From NCBI RefSeq assembly GCF_042680805.1, contig NZ_JBHUEM010000055.1, positions 186,001 through 250,000 of the forward strand: 64,000 nt of DNA, given 5' to 3'. The notes beneath the pieces were generated by a model. That model ran no database searches, was not told where the DNA came from, and saw nothing but the letters and a program-made list of their open reading frames with translations. This stretch comes from Bacillus_CJ salitolerans (GTDB taxonomy: Bacteria > Bacillota > Bacilli > Bacillales > SA4). The position numbers and the translations under genes were made by a program. Each line of letters opens with the position of its first letter. Positions within the stretch are counted from its first letter, which is position 1. Below, in pieces: positions 25,660 to 34,541 of this stretch.

Positions 25660-26949
25660 ATGGGACAGGTACAAACGGTTATTAAGCAAGAAGCGAAACA
25701 AATGGGAATGATGGGGATACTTGGACAAAAGAAATTTTTACTATTGTGGCTCACCTATTTAGCATCGTCATTAAGTGTATCGTTCTTTTTGTTTGTCACA
25801 AATTGGTACGTAGTTGACTATTTAAGATTGGAAGCGATGTTAGGGCTCGTATTCTTTGCATCGACTGTTCCTAGGGTCTTATTTATGCTAATTGGCGGAG
25901 CTATTGCTGACAGGGTGAGTAAACCATGGATTATGTTCGTTTCTGATTTTGCAAAGGGGCTCATCTTACTTGGGGTAATTGTTCTATTGTTTACTGATTT
26001 ACTATCCATCTGGGTACTCATTGGTTTAGGACTTGTCTTTGGGATTTTAGACGCTTTTTTCTGGCCTGCCAGTGGATCGATCCTACCTACGATTGTAAAG
26101 GAAGAAGAGCTAGTTCGTGCCAATTCAATTTTAGACATGACAAGGCAATTTTCTTTTATATGTGGACCATTGATCGCTTCATTCTTACTTGGCATAGGAG
26201 GATATACGACGGTATTCGCTATAACGGCTGTTTTCTTGCTTTATGCAGCATTTATTGATCTAAAACTAAGAGCTAACGGATCGGAAGAATTAAAAGAGGA
26301 AAGCGAGAAGGAAGGACGTATGGCAAAACAGCAGCTTGCAAGTATCATGGCCTCAATTAAAGAAGGATTCATGTATGTAAAAAAATCCACCTTTCTGACT
26401 GCGTTAATGAGTACCTCGGTTTTTTTAAATCTTTTCTTTACGGGACCTTATACGTTAGGAATGCCTATTTTCACCCGGAATATATTAGGGGGAGATGTGT
26501 TAACGTATAGTTTACTAACTGGGAGTGTCACAACTGGAATGTTAGTGGGTACCTTTTTAATTGGAATGCTAAATCTTAAGAAAAAACGAGGACTCATTTC
26601 AATTCTTAGTATTTTAGCCATGTCGATTCTATTTATAGTCTTAAGCCTTACAAAAGTATTTTGGATTAGTATCCCGGTCGTAATTTTAATGGGGGCAACG
26701 ATTGCGTTTGCGAATGTACCATTATCAGCTGTTATCCAAAGTCATACCGATAAGGAGTATCTAGGAAGAGTGATGAGTTTACTCGCATTTGCAGCCATGG
26801 GCCTTACACCCATTTCACACCTTCTCACCTCTAGTTTATTAGCACTTGGTATTTCGATTGAAAAAATCATGCTCGTAAGTAGCTCATGCTTATGCTTGTT
26901 TATCGTCTTTACGATCATTAGGGCAAAGCCTCTTAGAGAGGTTGATTAA
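25660..26949 (+). CDS. MFS transporter, drug/macrolide exporter-like
   Basis: 429 residues. ATG 25660 lies 8 bases after GAGAGG; the GTG at 25651 overlaps the site. About 12 hydrophobic segments in two sets of six are split by a charged loop at about 205-235 (EELKEESEKEGRMAKQQ). The motif VPRVLFMLIGGAIADRVSK between helices 2 and 3 and ILDAFFWPASGSILPTIV resemble the MFS_3/MefA-like efflux group. Control by the upstream ArsR-type gene fits an inducible exporter; the substrate is unknown. Confidence 0.82.
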   Translation: MGQVQTVIKQEAKQMGMMGILGQKKFLLLWLTYLASSLSVSFFLFVTNWYVVDYLRLEAMLGLVFFASTVPRVLFMLIGGAIADRVSKPWIMFVSDFAKGLILLGVIVLLFTDLLSIWVLIGLGLVFGILDAFFWPASGSILPTIVKEEELVRANSILDMTRQFSFICGPLIASFLLGIGGYTTVFAITAVFLLYAAFIDLKLRANGSEELKEESEKEGRMAKQQLASIMASIKEGFMYVKKSTFLTALMSTSVFLNLFFTGPYTLGMPIFTRNILGGDVLTYSLLTGSVTTGMLVGTFLIGMLNLKKKRGLISILSILAMSILFIVLSLTKVFWISIPVVILMGATIAFANVPLSAVIQSHTDKEYLGRVMSLLAFAAMGLTPISHLLTSSLLALGISIEKIMLVSSSCLCLFIVFTIIRAKPLREVD

Positions 26950-26957
26950 GCCATAAA

Positions 26958-27005
26958 GGACCGTTTTACGTTCGAATGGAACAGTAAAACGGTCCCTTTT
27001 TTTTC
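26958..27005 (+). terminator. Terminator of the MFS gene
   Basis: GGACCGTTTTAC pairs perfectly with GTAAAACGGTCC, followed by eight T. Confidence 0.9.
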
Positions 27006-27110
27006 AATAATTACCAATTAGTGAGTTAGGTTTAACATAATATCGGTTACGGGTAGTTATAATACTAATAACTAGTAGTAAGAAATTGTTTAAGGTAGGA
27101 GGTGATAAAC

Positions 27111-30100
27111 TTGAGTAGAAAATTAGAGTCAGTTCAGCACTACAAATCGCTCTATGAAAATCACCCAGATGCCATTTTTACGTTTGATGTGTCTGGAAAC
27201 TTTTTGGATGTTAATCCAGCATGTGAAAAACTATCAGGTTATTCTGCCGAAGAATTAATTGGGAGATCCTACCTTCCACTAATAGCATCAAACGAGAGAG
27301 AAAAAGTGAAGTCTAGCTTTGATCGTGTCTTACTCGGTGAAACGGAGAGTTATGAATGCTCGATTCACGATAAGAGTGGAAGGGTGATTGACTTAAGCAT
27401 TATGAATATTCCCATTGTTATCGATCGTAAGGTAACGGGGGTATTCGGTATAGCAAAAGATATTACAGAAATGAAAAGATTAGAGAAACAGCTTCTCAAT
27501 TCACAGAAAGAATTGAAGGATATCGTTCATAAGCACCTAGGGTTCATTTTTAAATTCAAGAAAATAAAGGATGAATTCATTTATACATTAGCTGATGGAC
27601 AATTACTATCGAAAATGGGAAGTAGCTCTGGCGATGTACTTCATAAAACAGTAGAAGAAGTATTTGGTTATTCAGAAGAAACCTTACAAATCAAAAATAT
27701 ATATGAACGGGCATGGAGCGGAGAAGAGGATCTATTTTATGAAGGAACGTTTAACGGGATTTCATATATTACAAGGTTAACACCGATATTTAGAGAAAAT
27801 GAGGTAACAGAGGTACTGGGGAGCTCCATAGATATAACAGAGCTAAAAAATATGGAGAGGATTTTATCAGTAAATGAAAAACGATTTCGAAGCGTCGTAG
27901 AATTGTCACCTAGTATTATTATTATTCATAGAGATCAAAAAATTTTATATGCAAACCCAGCAGCGGTAAAGATAGTTGGTTTAAATAGTCAAGATGAGTT
28001 AAACGATCATTTTATTACAGATTTCATCCATACTGACAGTCAAGAACTATATGAAACAAGGATGAAATCCTTCATGGATGATACTGATAATTCCTTTCGA
28101 GAATATAGAATCATTAGAAATGAAGGAAAGGATTTTTATATTGAAGCACGAGCTAGAGAAATTCACTATAAAGGACAAACGGCTGTGCTAACTGTTGGAG
28201 TAGATATCACGGCACGTAAAGAAAAAGAAGAGCAGCTTCGAAAGAGTGAACAACTACTAGCAGAAGCACAACGAATTGCTAAATTAGGAAGCTGGGAGTT
28301 TAACTTACTTGAGAAGAAATTATGTTGGTCGGATGAAACATATCGAATTTTTGGGGTGACATCAGAAGAATTTACACCAAGCTACGATGCATTATTAAAC
28401 TTTATTCCTCCTGAAGAAAGAGAATACGTACATCGAGAAAGCGAAGCTGCTTTGAATCAGAAATTACCTTTTTTGGTTGAACACCGAATTATTCTAGCTG
28501 ATGGAAAAGAGAAATTCGTTCGCCAACAAGCGGAGGTGATTTATGAGGATGGACAGGCCATTTTTATGATTGGTACCATCCAGGATATAACGAAAAAACG
28601 AAAGACGGAACTTGAGCTAAAGAGGAGTGAGGAGAAGTTTCGTTCAATGGTTCAGCACGCTAGTGATGTGATTAGTATTGTAGACGAAAAAGGAGTTATT
28701 CAATATCAAAGCCCTTCCAGTAAACAAATATTTGGTCATGAACCAGAAGAATTATTAGGGAAAAATGGTTTTACCTACAATCATCCTGACGAAAGAGGAC
28801 GAGCTGAGGAAATCCTAAAGAAAGCATTAAAACATCCAGGAAGACCAATTCGAGCAGAGCTTATGATACAGCATAAAAGTGGAAAATGGCTACACTGTGA
28901 GCAAGTATCAACAAATCTTCTACATGATCCAAATGTAAGTGGGATTGTGGTCAATATAAGAGACATCACGAAACAAAAAGAATACTTCGAACAGGTGAGG
29001 CAATTAGCGTATCATGATGATTTAACTATGCTCCTGAATAAACGAGGTTTAAACCAATTACTTATTGAAGAAATACAAGCATCTATGAAAACTGATTCGT
29101 GTTTTTCTCTCTTGTACCTTGATTTAGACAATTTTAAATACGTAAATGATAGCCTGGGACATGAAGTAGGAGATAAACTATTACAAAAAATATCGGGGAT
29201 GTTAAGAGACCTAGTAGGTGATAAAGGAAAAGCAGCCAGACTAGGTGGTGATGAGTTTGCCATTGTCTTACGAAATTTAGTAAATATAGATGATGTTGAG
29301 GTTATGGCAGGTAATATTATTCAAATGTTTAACCAGCCGTTCAAAGTAGATCAGTATCAATTTTATATTACGACAAGTATTGGTATTTCGTATTTCCCAA
29401 ATGGAGCGAAGGATTCAGATACACTGTTAAAACATGCAGATATGGCCATGTATCGAGCTAAACATTCGGGGAAAAATACGTACCGAATATTTGATGAGGA
29501 TATTCAAAAGAGTAATGAACGAACCTTTTTTATTCAAAATGATTTACGAAATGCTCTCATAAACAATGAACTCACGGTACATTATCAACCGCGTATTAGT
29601 ACAGATAGTGAAAAAATGGTAGGGGTTGAGGCATTGGTCCGTTGGAATCACCCAAAGCTTGGTCCAATTTCACCAATCGAGTTTATTCCAGTAGCAGAAG
29701 AATCAGGGTGGATTGTCCAATTAGGTGAGTGGGTGTTAGACAGCGCTTGTAAGCAGCTTGTAAAATGGCATCAACAAGGGTACACTTCCTTGTCCGTGTC
29801 GGTGAATTTTTCACCCCTCCAATTTTTGCAAATCGATTTGCATGAAAGAGTAAAACACATTATCGATAAGTATAATGTAAATCCAAATCAAGTGGAAATA
29901 GAAATAACCGAATCAGCTGTAATTGATCAAGATGTGGGGCTTCAGGAAAATATTAGTAAATTGAAGGAAATAGGCTTACAAATTGCGATTGACGATTTTG
30001 GAACTGGCTACTCTTCTTTAATGTTCATTAAGAAGTTTCAAGTGGATACCATTAAGATAGATCGTTCATTTTTATTTAATCTTTTGGATGACATTGGAAA

Positions 30101-30293
30101 TTTGAAAATTGTATCGGCCATCATAAATCTTGCGAAAGCACTCGGCCTTAATGTTGTCGCAGAAGGAGTCGAAACGTGTGAGCAGCTTTTTAGGCTGAAA
30201 GAGATGGATTGTAAAGAAGTACAAGGGTATTATTTTAGTAAGCCATTACCATCAGATGAGTTGGAGAAGAATGTCTTTCCGAAGTATTGTTAA
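27111..30293 (+). CDS. Multi-PAS GGDEF-EAL c-di-GMP turnover protein
   Basis: 1060 residues. TTG 27111 follows AGGAGGTGA; the GTG at 27102 lies inside that site. Five PAS or PAS-like units cover about residues 10-625 (YENHPDAIFTFDVSGNFLDV; LGFIFKFKK; VVELSPSIIIIHRDQ; AKLGSWEFNLLEK; MVQHASDVISIVDEKG). The cyclase domain has an intact GGDEF near residue 712 (ARLGGDEFAIVL), with no RxxD inhibitory site upstream. The phosphodiesterase domain begins with VEALVRW near residue 840 and keeps EITESA, IDDFGTGYSSL and EGVET. No membrane helix is seen, so it should be a cytoplasmic sensor that makes and/or degrades c-di-GMP. Confidence 0.92.
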   Translation: MSRKLESVQHYKSLYENHPDAIFTFDVSGNFLDVNPACEKLSGYSAEELIGRSYLPLIASNEREKVKSSFDRVLLGETESYECSIHDKSGRVIDLSIMNIPIVIDRKVTGVFGIAKDITEMKRLEKQLLNSQKELKDIVHKHLGFIFKFKKIKDEFIYTLADGQLLSKMGSSSGDVLHKTVEEVFGYSEETLQIKNIYERAWSGEEDLFYEGTFNGISYITRLTPIFRENEVTEVLGSSIDITELKNMERILSVNEKRFRSVVELSPSIIIIHRDQKILYANPAAVKIVGLNSQDELNDHFITDFIHTDSQELYETRMKSFMDDTDNSFREYRIIRNEGKDFYIEARAREIHYKGQTAVLTVGVDITARKEKEEQLRKSEQLLAEAQRIAKLGSWEFNLLEKKLCWSDETYRIFGVTSEEFTPSYDALLNFIPPEEREYVHRESEAALNQKLPFLVEHRIILADGKEKFVRQQAEVIYEDGQAIFMIGTIQDITKKRKTELELKRSEEKFRSMVQHASDVISIVDEKGVIQYQSPSSKQIFGHEPEELLGKNGFTYNHPDERGRAEEILKKALKHPGRPIRAELMIQHKSGKWLHCEQVSTNLLHDPNVSGIVVNIRDITKQKEYFEQVRQLAYHDDLTMLLNKRGLNQLLIEEIQASMKTDSCFSLLYLDLDNFKYVNDSLGHEVGDKLLQKISGMLRDLVGDKGKAARLGGDEFAIVLRNLVNIDDVEVMAGNIIQMFNQPFKVDQYQFYITTSIGISYFPNGAKDSDTLLKHADMAMYRAKHSGKNTYRIFDEDIQKSNERTFFIQNDLRNALINNELTVHYQPRISTDSEKMVGVEALVRWNHPKLGPISPIEFIPVAEESGWIVQLGEWVLDSACKQLVKWHQQGYTSLSVSVNFSPLQFLQIDLHERVKHIIDKYNVNPNQVEIEITESAVIDQDVGLQENISKLKEIGLQIAIDDFGTGYSSLMFIKKFQVDTIKIDRSFLFNLLDDIGNLKIVSAIINLAKALGLNVVAEGVETCEQLFRLKEMDCKEVQGYYFSKPLPSDELEKNVFPKYC

Positions 30294-30322
30294 CACCACT
30301 TAGTTGAAGTGGTGTTTTTTTA
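30294..30322 (+). terminator. Terminator of the GGDEF-EAL gene
   Basis: ACACCACTT pairs with AAGTGGTGT, followed by a T run. Confidence 0.85.
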
Positions 30323-30339
30323 GATTATTAAGAAAGTAT

Positions 30340-30425
30340 CGACAAAACCTGACAAGTGACTGTCACCTGTCGAATTCGACAAAACCTGACAAGTGACTGT
30401 CACCTGTCGAATTCGACAAAACCCG
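30340..30425. repeat. Tandem 37-base repeat, 2.3 copies, each with a hairpin
   Basis: Two identical 37-base units start at 30340 and 30377, and a third begins at 30414 and breaks off after CGACAAAACC. Each unit contains GACAAGTGAC, T, GTCACCTGTC, a near-perfect hairpin. The array lies between a terminator and the ribosome site of a transporter gene. Confidence 0.85.
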
Positions 30426-30507
30426 GGTGGTACCTGGAACCAATATAGGCTGTTGTTCATATGATAATTCCAACCTTGAGAGTTACTCTCAGGAAAGGAG
30501 GAAATGT

Positions 30508-31929
30508 ATGGAGTTAACAGCAGCTCATTGGTTGTACGGGTTGGTTACGCTAGGCGTCATTTTAACAATGATTTTTCGGAAAGGTGTCGTCTTGCCTACT
30601 TTAGTCGGAACGTTTCTTGTCGCATGGGTGTACCAAGGAAGTGTCATCAGCGGGTTCACCTCTGTGTTTAATGCCAATTTAACTGCGGCAAAAGAATTGT
30701 TTAGTATCTTTTTAATTATTACGTTTATGGTGGCCCTTCTTCATTCATTAAAGGATTTAGGTGCTGACCATCAAATGATTGCCCCTATCCAAAAGGTCAT
30801 GACTAATGGGCATATTGCTTATATTGTCTTGATAGCCGTCACATTTGTGATTTCATTATTTTTCTGGCCGACACCTGCTGTTCCACTCATATGTGCGCTG
30901 TTAGTACCAGCAGCAGTTAGAGCTGGGTTACCGCTAATGGGAGCGGCAATGGCTGTTGCTCTTGCCGGTCAAGGGATGGCTCTTTCATCGGATTACGTCA
31001 TGCAAATTGCGCCAAGCTTGAGTGCAAAAGCAGCTGGGATTGATACAGCATTAGTAGCTGACAAAGCGTTAATCCTATCTCTTATATCTGGTGGAACAGC
31101 TATCCTGTTAGGTTATTTAGGTGTAAGGAAACAAATGAGGAAATCGACGGATCCCGTAATCGAAACGGAGCTGAAGACGCTTCAAGGATCATCGGATGAA
31201 TCCAAGCAAGACGAAGCGAAACAAACCGTGTGGAGCAAGGTGTTTGCTGTATTGGTACCGCTTTCAATGCTTGGGGTCATGATCTATATGATTTCAACAA
31301 AGGTGAGCGGAGGAAGAATGGGAGGATTCGAAGGGGGAGATGGTGCGGCCTTCATCGGTGGAGTGGCCGTGCTACTCCTTAGCCTAGCTACTGTAACGTA
31401 CGGTAAAGTTCAAGCGTTAGATCGGATTAGTGAGCACATTACATCAGGCTTTGTGTTTGCTTTTAAAGCGATGGGACCGGTAATTCCGATTGCTGGGTTT
31501 TTCTTCTTAGGAAGTGGTGATTTTTCTGGAAGCATCCTATCACTCGGTGAAGCTACACCACCTGCCTTCCTATTCGATTTAGTTCAAGCAGGTCAAACGG
31601 TCATACCAGAAAACATGGTTCTTTCAGCATTTGGAATTTTGATCATTGGAATTATTACGGGTCTCGATGGCTCAGGATTTTCTGGTTTACCTCTAACTGG
31701 TGCACTTTCTGGAGCGCTTGCCTCCAATTCCATCGATCCATCTACCCTTGCTGCAATCGGTCAAATGGGATCAATCTGGACAGGTGGAGGAACTTTAATC
31801 GCTTGGTCATCACTTGTGGCAGTAGCTGGATTATGCGGAGTACCAGTTATGGATCTTGTTCGGAAAAATTTCTGGCCTGTAATGGCGGGGTTGGTTGTAT
31901 CAACTATTCTTTCGTTGTTAATTTGGTAA
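30508..31929 (+). CDS. Polytopic membrane transporter of unknown substrate
   Basis: 473 residues. ATG 30508 has AAAGGAGG 7 bases upstream. About 11-12 hydrophobic segments, with a charged loop at about 205-245 (KSTDPVIETELKTLQGSSDE). Glycine-rich re-entrant-like stretches such as LDGSGFSGLPLTGALSGAL and IGQMGSIWTGGGTLIAWSS recall the ion-transporter (IT) superfamily of anion and Na+-coupled carriers. I cannot assign a substrate. It stands alone, between a multi-PAS c-di-GMP protein and a c-di-GMP riboswitch. Confidence 0.65.
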   Translation: MELTAAHWLYGLVTLGVILTMIFRKGVVLPTLVGTFLVAWVYQGSVISGFTSVFNANLTAAKELFSIFLIITFMVALLHSLKDLGADHQMIAPIQKVMTNGHIAYIVLIAVTFVISLFFWPTPAVPLICALLVPAAVRAGLPLMGAAMAVALAGQGMALSSDYVMQIAPSLSAKAAGIDTALVADKALILSLISGGTAILLGYLGVRKQMRKSTDPVIETELKTLQGSSDESKQDEAKQTVWSKVFAVLVPLSMLGVMIYMISTKVSGGRMGGFEGGDGAAFIGGVAVLLLSLATVTYGKVQALDRISEHITSGFVFAFKAMGPVIPIAGFFFLGSGDFSGSILSLGEATPPAFLFDLVQAGQTVIPENMVLSAFGILIIGIITGLDGSGFSGLPLTGALSGALASNSIDPSTLAAIGQMGSIWTGGGTLIAWSSLVAVAGLCGVPVMDLVRKNFWPVMAGLVVSTILSLLIW

Positions 31930-31990
31930 CAATAAACGTATATAGTCCATATTCCCTACCTATATTCCGGTGATTATACTAGCGTTTACA

Positions 31991-32019
31991 TTGACTTTAG
32001 GATTGTAGACCTATATACT
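31991..32019 (+). promoter_or_regulatory. Sigma-A promoter of the riboswitch-GGDEF unit
   Basis: TTGACT (31991-31996), a 17-base spacer and TATACT (32014-32019). The start point would be near 32026, about 20 bases before the aptamer. Confidence 0.75.
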
Positions 32020-32044
32020 AGCATTGAAGTACTGAATATTTTGA

Positions 32045-32127
32045 TAAAAGGCAAACCCATCGAAAGGTGGAGACGCAAAGCTAAAGGGGCTAACATCGGT
32101 TTGATTATGCCAGCCAGTTACCGATAG
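32045..32127 (+). ncRNA. c-di-GMP-I (GEMM-I) riboswitch upstream of the PAS-GGDEF gene
   Basis: AAAAGGCAAACCC, a GAAA-capped hairpin (CCATCGAAAGGTGG), GAGACGCAAAG, CTAAAGGGGCTAA and GCCAGCCAGTTACCG follow the GEMM-I consensus closely. The 3' end ACCGAT (32120-32125) can pair with ATCGGT inside the aptamer (32095-32100) or with the same word in the terminator (32158-32163), a strand-exchange switch. The controlled gene starts about 375 bases downstream. Confidence 0.9.
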
Positions 32128-32150
32128 AATGAACTATTCGTCTATTTGAA

Positions 32151-32183
32151 TAGACTAATCGGTAATCGGTTAGTCTATTTTTT
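32151..32183 (+). terminator. Riboswitch expression-platform terminator
   Basis: TAGACTAATC pairs with GGTTAGTCTA (10 base pairs, one G-T) around a 7-base loop, then six T. The 5' arm and loop contain ATCGGTAA, complementary to TTACCGAT at the end of the aptamer. Confidence 0.8.
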
Positions 32184-32261
32184 ATTCTAGCATTCCTGTA
32201 TTAAAGTAAAATAAGTTTCTGGTGTTTAGTTTATACAACAATGTTTCGGCTAATCTAGCTC

Positions 32262-32446
32262 CAGCACCCAGCCAAGATGAATTGGCGACGATCTTTGCCG
32301 TTTCATCTTACTCGAGGGAAAAAGAAGTATCACTTTTTCCTTGGTCAAATAACCTGTCATGAATACAAGGGAAAACCACCCTTTTTTTTCATGACAGAAC
32401 ATTTGCTCTGCCTGAGGCTATACGGGGCGCCCTGAGCCTTTTGTTC
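32262..32446. repeat. Dispersed multi-hairpin element, copy A
   Basis: It opens with CTAGCTCCAGCACCCAGCC, carries hairpins AAGATGA/TCATCTT and GGAAAAAG/CTTTTTCC, then GTCAAATAACCTGTCATGA pairing through TCATGAC, and ends GGGGCGCCCTGAGCCTTTTG. The second half recurs at 33590-33692 with about 80 percent identity by eye. No coding sense. It looks like a MITE or structured RNA and lies between the riboswitch terminator and the cyclase gene. Confidence 0.65.
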
Positions 32447-32500
32447 TATGTTCTCGCTCTTTGTTCATGCAGTCATCAGAAAAGATAATGGAGGATGACG

Positions 32501-33472
32501 ATGGAATTCATTAGTTTTTTAGTAGGTTTGTTTGTTGGGATCCTCAGCATAAAAACGTATAAACAAATCGTAAGGATGAGGGTCAAGGAACGAAAGGAAA
32601 ATGAGAAGAGAATTTATAATTTAGTAGAGAGTTCTAGAGATATTATCTATTATTATCAAGTAAAGCCCGAACGGAAATTTAAATATATAAGTCCCTCTAT
32701 AGATAAGGTGTTAGGGGAGGGGATAGTCGGGGAAAGCTTGATGAATCCTAATATTCCCTTTGATCTTGTTCATCCAGATGATTATGAAATTGTATCTAAT
32801 AAAATATATGGCCATGCCGACTACAGCAAGCCCATTATCCAAAGATGGAGAAATAAAGAAGGGGAATATATATATTTCGAAGAGTACGCTACACCAATTT
32901 ATAAAAATGGTGAGTTTGTGGCTATCCAAGGTATTATCCGAAATATTGACGACAAAATTAAACTTCAAAAAGATCTGGAGTTTAGAATATCACATGATAC
33001 TTTGACAGGTATTTACAATAGAAGTTATTTTGACCAGCAAATGGAAAGACTAAACAAACAGCGGGATGTTCCGTCTAGTATCATCCTATGTGATTTAGAT
33101 GAATTAAAGGTATTTAATGATCAATATGGCCATAAGACTGGGGATATCCTGATAAAAGAGACAGCGAGAATATTAGATCAATTTTCCGATGAGCATGTCT
33201 TTGTTTCTAGAATTGGCGGAGATGAGTTTGCTATTTTAATAGAGGATCAGCCAGAAAGCTACGTGCAAGCATTCATAAAAAAAATCCATCAGGAACTAAC
33301 AGTGTTTAATGAGAAAAGCACAACAATCAACATTAAAGCATCGATAGGCTATGCTCATGCAGAACATTCATTAGGAAACATGAGCTCCTTGTTTGTAGAA
33401 GCGGATTCGAACATGTATGCAGAGAAAAAGAAACGGAAGGAAATGGTGGATACTCCACCTATCCTAGAATAG
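32501..33472 (+). CDS. Membrane-anchored PAS-GGDEF diguanylate cyclase
   Basis: 323 residues. ATG 32501 has GGAGG 6 bases upstream; ATG 32495 touches it. The N-terminus (MEFISFLVGLFVGILSIKTY) is one membrane segment, a PAS domain covers about 40-150 (RDIIYYYQVKPERKFKYISP), and the GGDEF domain about 155-315, with the intact motif RIGGDEFAIL at about 239 and no inhibitory RxxD. It should make c-di-GMP at the membrane. The leader carries a c-di-GMP riboswitch, so the enzyme's own product can control its transcript. Confidence 0.9.
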   Translation: MEFISFLVGLFVGILSIKTYKQIVRMRVKERKENEKRIYNLVESSRDIIYYYQVKPERKFKYISPSIDKVLGEGIVGESLMNPNIPFDLVHPDDYEIVSNKIYGHADYSKPIIQRWRNKEGEYIYFEEYATPIYKNGEFVAIQGIIRNIDDKIKLQKDLEFRISHDTLTGIYNRSYFDQQMERLNKQRDVPSSIILCDLDELKVFNDQYGHKTGDILIKETARILDQFSDEHVFVSRIGGDEFAILIEDQPESYVQAFIKKIHQELTVFNEKSTTINIKASIGYAHAEHSLGNMSSLFVEADSNMYAEKKKRKEMVDTPPILE

Positions 33473-33489
33473 AAAGTACGATAATCTGG

Positions 33490-33519
33490 GCCTAAATCAT
33501 ATTTGATTTAGGCTTTTTT
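33490..33519 (+). terminator. Terminator of the PAS-GGDEF gene
   Basis: GCCTAAATC pairs with GATTTAGGC, followed by six T. Confidence 0.88.
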
Positions 33520-33532
33520 CAATTATTAAGAA

Positions 33533-33692
33533 AGGTTTCAGCAAGAGAATGGGCTAGTAACTTGGAATCCAGCTCCCAGCCACTCGAGGTCAAATAACCT
33601 GTTATGACTAAAAGGGAAAACCACCTTATTTTTTCATGACAGAACATTTGCTTTGCCTTAGGCTAAACGGGGCGCACTAAGCCTTTTGTTCT
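33533..33692. repeat. Dispersed repeats: TTCAGCAAGAG unit plus element copy B
   Basis: The first part (33533-33567) repeats 9738-9776; the second (33568-33692) repeats the 3' half of the element at 32262 (AGCTCCCAGCCACTCGAGGTC ... GGGGCGCACTAAGCCTTTTG). The two are fused without a gap, so they may belong to one larger family. Confidence 0.65.
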
Positions 33693-33892
33693 TCCAAAAG
33701 CTGGTTTACACAAACTTTCTATCGTGGCTTTTAGAGAAAGTTGTAGTAGATGAAATGGAACTAAATGATGATCTTAATGCCTTAATGTAGTATTGCCTTG
33801 ATTCTGGTATGCCAGTAATGGCCATTGAATCTGAACACATCAATTACCAAAGAAACGAACAATTCCTCTCGATTATGAGTTGGGCTCATTAG
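33692..33892 (+). pseudogene. Decayed ORF with in-frame TAG
   Basis: One frame reads FQKLVYTNFLSWLLEKVVVDEM and on to NALM, meets TAG at 33788, then YCLDSGMPVMAIESEHINYQ and further to a stop at 33890. Acidic helix-like sequence with coherent composition on both sides of the stop suggests a lost small gene. Family not recognised. It lies between two repeat elements. Confidence 0.35.
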
Positions 33893-33936
33893 CAGTAAAG
33901 AGCCTCCTCTCAAGGCACTGAATTCCATGATTTTTA

Positions 33937-34095
33937 TCCGGTTCCAACTGGCGGATAAGCGCCAGTAATAACCCTGTATAGGAACAAGACTAAAGTCGCC
34001 ACCTTCTGTGGCAATGTCAGTGTGACCCACAGTGTGGGCCGGGGCTAACAATCAGTTGGGGATGAGGAACACCCCCACTGATTGAAGTTTCACTT
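33937..34095. repeat. IS200/IS605-end-like palindromic element, copy 2
   Basis: GTTCCAACTGGCGGATAAGC, then GGAACAAGACTAAAGTCGCC, a GTGTGGGCCGGGGCTAA hairpin, and AATCAGTTGGGG pairing with CCCCCACTGATT. It lacks the first long palindrome arm seen in copies 1 and 3. Its right end TTTCACTTTAT overlaps the stop codon of the convergent CBO0543-type gene. Confidence 0.7.
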
Positions 34096-34541
34096 TATTT
34101 GTTCAACGTTCTGAAAAATGTAAGATGCAATAAATGCAGAAGAAATAGAAATGGATATGTAATAGCCGAGTACCAATATCTCCACTCATTGTGATAAAAA
34201 TACCCTGACAGTATAGAAAGAAATTCAAAAATCAAACAGAAAATAGTCCAGAAAAAAATATAGAGTAATTTATTTTTTAGTGATTGATTACTTGGATAGA
34301 AGTTCATAAAGATAACACCTGATGTTGGAAAGAGTATTAGAATAGGTAGAAACCCCGCAAATTGGACGCCTGAAGTAAAATAGCCATACCAATTATATTT
34401 AAGGTCAAACGTAATATCTGTTACAAATCCTAATAAAATTGAAAAGTTTGAAATCGCGTAAATTTCAGGTTTAGAAAGATTTTTAGGAATCCAATAAGCA
34501 ACCATAATAAACAAAATGCATGAGAAAATTAAGAATTTCAT
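34095..34541 (-). CDS. CBO0543-family membrane protein
   Basis: 148 residues, ATG at 34541 after AAAGGA. Five hydrophobic segments are visible, and the pattern IPKNLSKPEIYAISNFSILLG, DITFDLKYNWYGYF, ILILFPTSGVIFMNFYPSN is that of the CBO0543 family of small Firmicute membrane proteins of unknown function. The C-terminus FFRTLNK ends in a stop supplied at the border of a palindromic element, so the protein may have lost a few residues. Confidence 0.75.
   Translation of the reverse strand: MKFLIFSCILFIMVAYWIPKNLSKPEIYAISNFSILLGFVTDITFDLKYNWYGYFTSGVQFAGFLPILILFPTSGVIFMNFYPSNQSLKNKLLYIFFWTIFCLIFEFLSILSGYFYHNEWRYWYSAITYPFLFLLHLLHLTFFRTLNK

Noticed and set aside
30340..30425. CRISPR-like repeat
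   Set aside because: The units are directly joined with no spacers, so it is a tandem duplication.
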